A stretch of DNA of 15,382 nucleotides. Source: an uncultured Clostridia bacterium (GTDB taxonomy: Bacteria > Bacillota > Clostridia > Christensenellales > UBA1242). Position 1 is the first letter of the stretch. The number at the start of each line of letters is the position of its first letter. Made by a program: the position numbers and the translations under genes. Location: contig CAKVEY010000019.1 in the NCBI GenBank assembly GCA_934746185.1, positions 1 through 15,382 on the forward strand, written 5' to 3'. Below the pieces are notes generated by a model. That model did not search any database. It was not told the DNA's origin and was given only the letters and a program-made list of their open reading frames with translations. This document shows, piece after piece, positions 13,316-15,382 of the stretch.

Positions 13316-14140
13316 CTACTTTATATTATAGTATTTTCGTTCATCGTATCGAGATAAACCCGATAAATCATAATAAGCCGTCATAGCAAAAGATGAATAA
13401 TACATCATAGAAATTATTAAACATATAACATTAATTATATGAAGCGCTATACTACTAAAATTAAATATTGATATTAAAGGAATAATTATGGCAAAAGGAA
13501 GAAGATAAGCCAAAATTAAACCAATAAAGTTTTTAGAAAGTAGGTTAATTGAATTTGATATACTTTGTTTAAAGTTATAACCATTATAAAGCATATTAGG
13601 TACATTTAGCATTAACACTAACCCAACCATAGCCATTAAACAGAAATATATTGCACCTAAAATTATTGCAATAACAATACAGCCAGCATTAGCACTAACA
13701 TTTAATCCAACAATTAAAAAGTGGAATAAATATACTAATGTTGTATATAAAAACAATAGTATAAAGTTAATTACACTAAAAATAATTATATTAGAAATAA
13801 CTACCATTATATTGTTGTTAATATAGTTTTTGTAGCCTTTAAAATTTTTCTTACCACTTCTAAAATGATTTTCAATTTCGCCAATAACAAAACTGATTGT
13901 AACAGCAAGTAAGGCAAAAGTAATTAAATAAAATAATATTTTAAGCCAACTAATATCAAATATTGAGTAAAATATATCAGCAAAACCAGTTATTGTTATG
14001 CTTGAATAATTATTTATAAATTCAAAAAATTTAAAAGGACTAAGTAAACTCCCCATAAAAATTGATGGGATTAAACTTAATAAAAACAAAAATAAAATGT
14101 TTTTAATTAAATATTTAAAACTTAGTTTTATATAACGCAT
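13316..14140 (-). CDS. Polytopic membrane protein of unknown function (274 aa)
   Basis: First gene of the RNase J operon. I do not recognise a family. It is very hydrophobic, with about six segments (12-34, 66-88, 110-145 as one or two, 152-178, 205-227, 230-255). A basic loop near 92-108 (NHFRSGKKNFKGYKNY) and a second polar loop near 182-200 (NMLYNGYNFKQSISNS) separate them. The layout recalls the broad group of DUF975/GPDPase-membrane-type proteins, where such loops lie between helix pairs, but I cannot claim membership. The ATG has AAAGGAAG about 7 nt upstream, and the promoter at 14159-14187 gives an 11-nt leader. It ends 7 nt before the next membrane gene. Confidence 0.85.
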   Translation of the reverse strand: MRYIKLSFKYLIKNILFLFLLSLIPSIFMGSLLSPFKFFEFINNYSSITITGFADIFYSIFDISWLKILFYLITFALLAVTISFVIGEIENHFRSGKKNFKGYKNYINNNIMVVISNIIIFSVINFILLFLYTTLVYLFHFLIVGLNVSANAGCIVIAIILGAIYFCLMAMVGLVLMLNVPNMLYNGYNFKQSISNSINLLSKNFIGLILAYLLPFAIIIPLISIFNFSSIALHIINVICLIISMMYYSSFAMTAYYDLSGLSRYDERKYYNIK

Positions 14141-14158
14141 TTTTAACTTCCTTTATTT

Positions 14159-14187
14159 ATTATACAATAAAAATATAAACTTTACAA
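14159..14187 (-). promoter_or_regulatory. Promoter of the membrane-protein/RNase J/trmR operon
   Basis: The -35 box TTGTAA (14182-14187) and the perfect -10 box TATAAT (14159-14164) are separated by 17 bp. Predicted +1 is near 14152. The -35 box overlaps the 3' arm of the gltX terminator hairpin. Confidence 0.65.
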
Positions 14188-14217
14188 TAAATTTTTAAAA
14201 TTTTTATAAAGTTTATA
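14169..14217. terminator. AT-rich hairpin terminator after gltX, possibly bidirectional
   Basis: An 11-bp perfect inverted repeat, TATAAACTTTA (14174-14184) and TAAAGTTTATA (14207-14217), has a 22-nt loop that can itself pair (ATAAA with TTTAT). On the minus strand it is followed by five T residues (14173-14169); on the plus strand by eight (14219-14226). There are only two G-C pairs in the stem, so its strength is uncertain. Confidence 0.55.
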
Positions 14218-14239
14218 ATTTTTTTTATTAATTTGTTTA

Positions 14240-15382
14240 TTAAATTAAGTCAATTCTTCTTTTTATTTCATCTTTTCCAAGTATTCGACAAATTTCATAT
14301 AAGTCTGGCGTATTGCTTTCTTTTGTTATTGCCATTCTTACAATTCCAGCAATATCAGCATAACTACCCTTATAATCGTCTTTGTTTTGTTTATATAATT
14401 TCATATCGCTAGCAAATCCTAAATCTTCGGCTAGAAATTTAATTTTATTAAACCAAACATCTTTTTCGTCTAATTCATTATAAGAATTTACATATCTGTT
14501 TAAAATTTCTTTAATAGTTGCTTTATCAAATCTTTCATCAAAAGCATATTCTTTTTTATCTTTATCAAAAAGTGGTCTAAAAAAGTAATAGTATAAACTT
14601 TTAACTTCACTATAACAAGAAATATCTTTTCTAGGTTTATTAGTTCCCCTTTCAATAGAAAACATTTTTGTTACATATTCCTTATTGTCTTTTATTAAAT
14701 CATATAATTCTTTATCGTAATTTTCAGCATAATTTAAAACATCGTTATAAACTTTTTCTGCTGTAAAACGAGATATAACATTTTTAGAAATAAAAGTTAA
14801 TTTTTCGTGGTCAAATTGAGCACCACTTTTATTCATATTTTTAATGTTAAACTTATATTCTTTCATATCAGCATTAGGATTTTGTAATCTAAATGTTTCA
14901 AAGTTAGAGTTAAGTAAAATCATTAAATATTCCCTAATTGCTTCGTTAGGAATACCTTTTTTAATAAATTCTCTACTATCTGCCCAAGGGTCATAACGCT
15001 TACTAACTTTTCTTGCATTGCCAGTTTTTTCATCTACTGTTAAAATTTGTGGAGTATGTAAGTATTTTGGACTAGGAAGTCCAGCAAATTCAAATAATTG
15101 TTTATGAAGTGGGAATGATGGTAACCAACTTTCATCTCTTATAACCAAAGTTGTACGCATTAAAGTATCGTCAACCAAATGTCCTAAATGATAAACTGCT
15201 TGACCATTTTCTTTTAAAATAACATAGTCAATAAAGTTTTTAGGCATAGAAATTTTTCCACGAAGTTCATCTTCGGCAACAATTCTTTGTTCGCCGTCAC
15301 CGTCGGCTTTAATTCTTATTTTAAAAGGTTTGTGTTGTTTTAAATTTTCTTCAACTTCTTCTAAACTTAAATTTCTACATTT
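14240..15382 (-). CDS. gltX: Glutamate--tRNA ligase, clostridial-type (5' end outside the window)
   Basis: Class I aminoacyl-tRNA synthetase charging tRNA-Glu in the cytoplasm. The reading frame is open to the window edge, so 380 residues are visible. The Met at 15247 is internal, because 45 in-frame codons before it encode family sequence (KCRNLSLEEVEENL, then DELRGKIS). The HIGH motif is therefore off the window. Visible signatures are the YHLGHLVDDTLMRTT segment and the KMSKS-type motif as KVSKR (about 125-129). LMILLNSNFE and KFNIKNMNKSGAQFD follow, then a reduced anticodon-binding region. The usual GEDH after the HxxDD helix is RDESW, as in the clostridial branch with RGEEW. The sequence ends in KDEIKRRIDLI at a TAA stop. 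No frameshift is visible. Whether the organism also charges tRNA-Gln this way, with GatCAB, cannot be told here. Confidence 0.93.
   Translation of the reverse strand, partial: KCRNLSLEEVEENLKQHKPFKIRIKADGDGEQRIVAEDELRGKISMPKNFIDYVILKENGQAVYHLGHLVDDTLMRTTLVIRDESWLPSFPLHKQLFEFAGLPSPKYLHTPQILTVDEKTGNARKVSKRYDPWADSREFIKKGIPNEAIREYLMILLNSNFETFRLQNPNADMKEYKFNIKNMNKSGAQFDHEKLTFISKNVISRFTAEKVYNDVLNYAENYDKELYDLIKDNKEYVTKMFSIERGTNKPRKDISCYSEVKSLYYYFFRPLFDKDKKEYAFDERFDKATIKEILNRYVNSYNELDEKDVWFNKIKFLAEDLGFASDMKLYKQNKDDYKGSYADIAGIVRMAITKESNTPDLYEICRILGKDEIKRRIDLI

Noticed and set aside
15245..15247. ATG at 15247 as the start of gltX
   Set aside because: The frame stays open to the window edge and the 45 preceding codons match glutamyl-tRNA synthetase, so this Met is internal.
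13..15382. Mycoplasma-type genetic code (TGA as Trp), suggested by AT-richness and DUF285 repeats
   Set aside because: All proteins are full length with TGG for Trp and no internal TGA; Shine-Dalgarno use and GluRS type fit Clostridia.

Overview
This window is strongly AT-rich, and every gene in it lies on the minus strand. It looks like chromosomal DNA of a low-G+C Bacillota (Firmicutes), most likely an uncultured gut-type Clostridia. The Shine-Dalgarno sites are AAGGAG-like, the genetic code is standard (tryptophan is TGG), and the set dnaB, typA, RNase J and a TrmR-type O-methyltransferase is typical of the phylum. The glutamyl-tRNA synthetase is the variant I associate with clostridia, with VVDDxLMRTT-, KxSKR- and LLNSNFE-like signatures. 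No plasmid, phage, IS or CRISPR features are visible.

In transcription order (high to low coordinate) there are five transcription units. (1) The 3' part of gltX (14240-15382) runs off the window and ends at an AT-rich hairpin. (2) Two unidentified polytopic membrane proteins, RNase J and a TrmR-like tRNA methyltransferase (9810-14140) form a tight operon with gaps of 7, 8 and -1 nt. It has a good promoter at 14159-14187 and a terminator at 9779-9801. (3) A surface-protein operon (3914-9588) encodes a 206-aa TasA/camelysin-like exported protein, then a 1675-aa protein. The large protein has a TasA-like N-terminus, three InlB-type repeats and four modules of 26-residue BspA/Listeria-type leucine-rich repeats (DUF285). 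It has its own promoter (9608-9636) and a near-perfect terminator (3877-3909). (4) typA/bipA is monocistronic, with an extended -10 promoter and a terminator. (5) A 75-aa two-helix membrane protein is translationally coupled (TAATG) to dnaB. Its promoter is so close that the mRNA is predicted to start at the A of the ATG.

The housekeeping genes cover replication (DnaB), translation and ribosome assembly (TypA, GluRS, TrmR) and RNA turnover (RNase J). The accessory element is the surface operon. The sequence suggests that a TasA-like fibre subunit and a giant LRR protein carrying the same kind of N-terminus are made together. This could be a fibre-displayed adhesin, but assembly and binding are inferred, not seen. 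The LRR protein has no visible LPXTG, C-terminal membrane helix or other cell-wall anchor.
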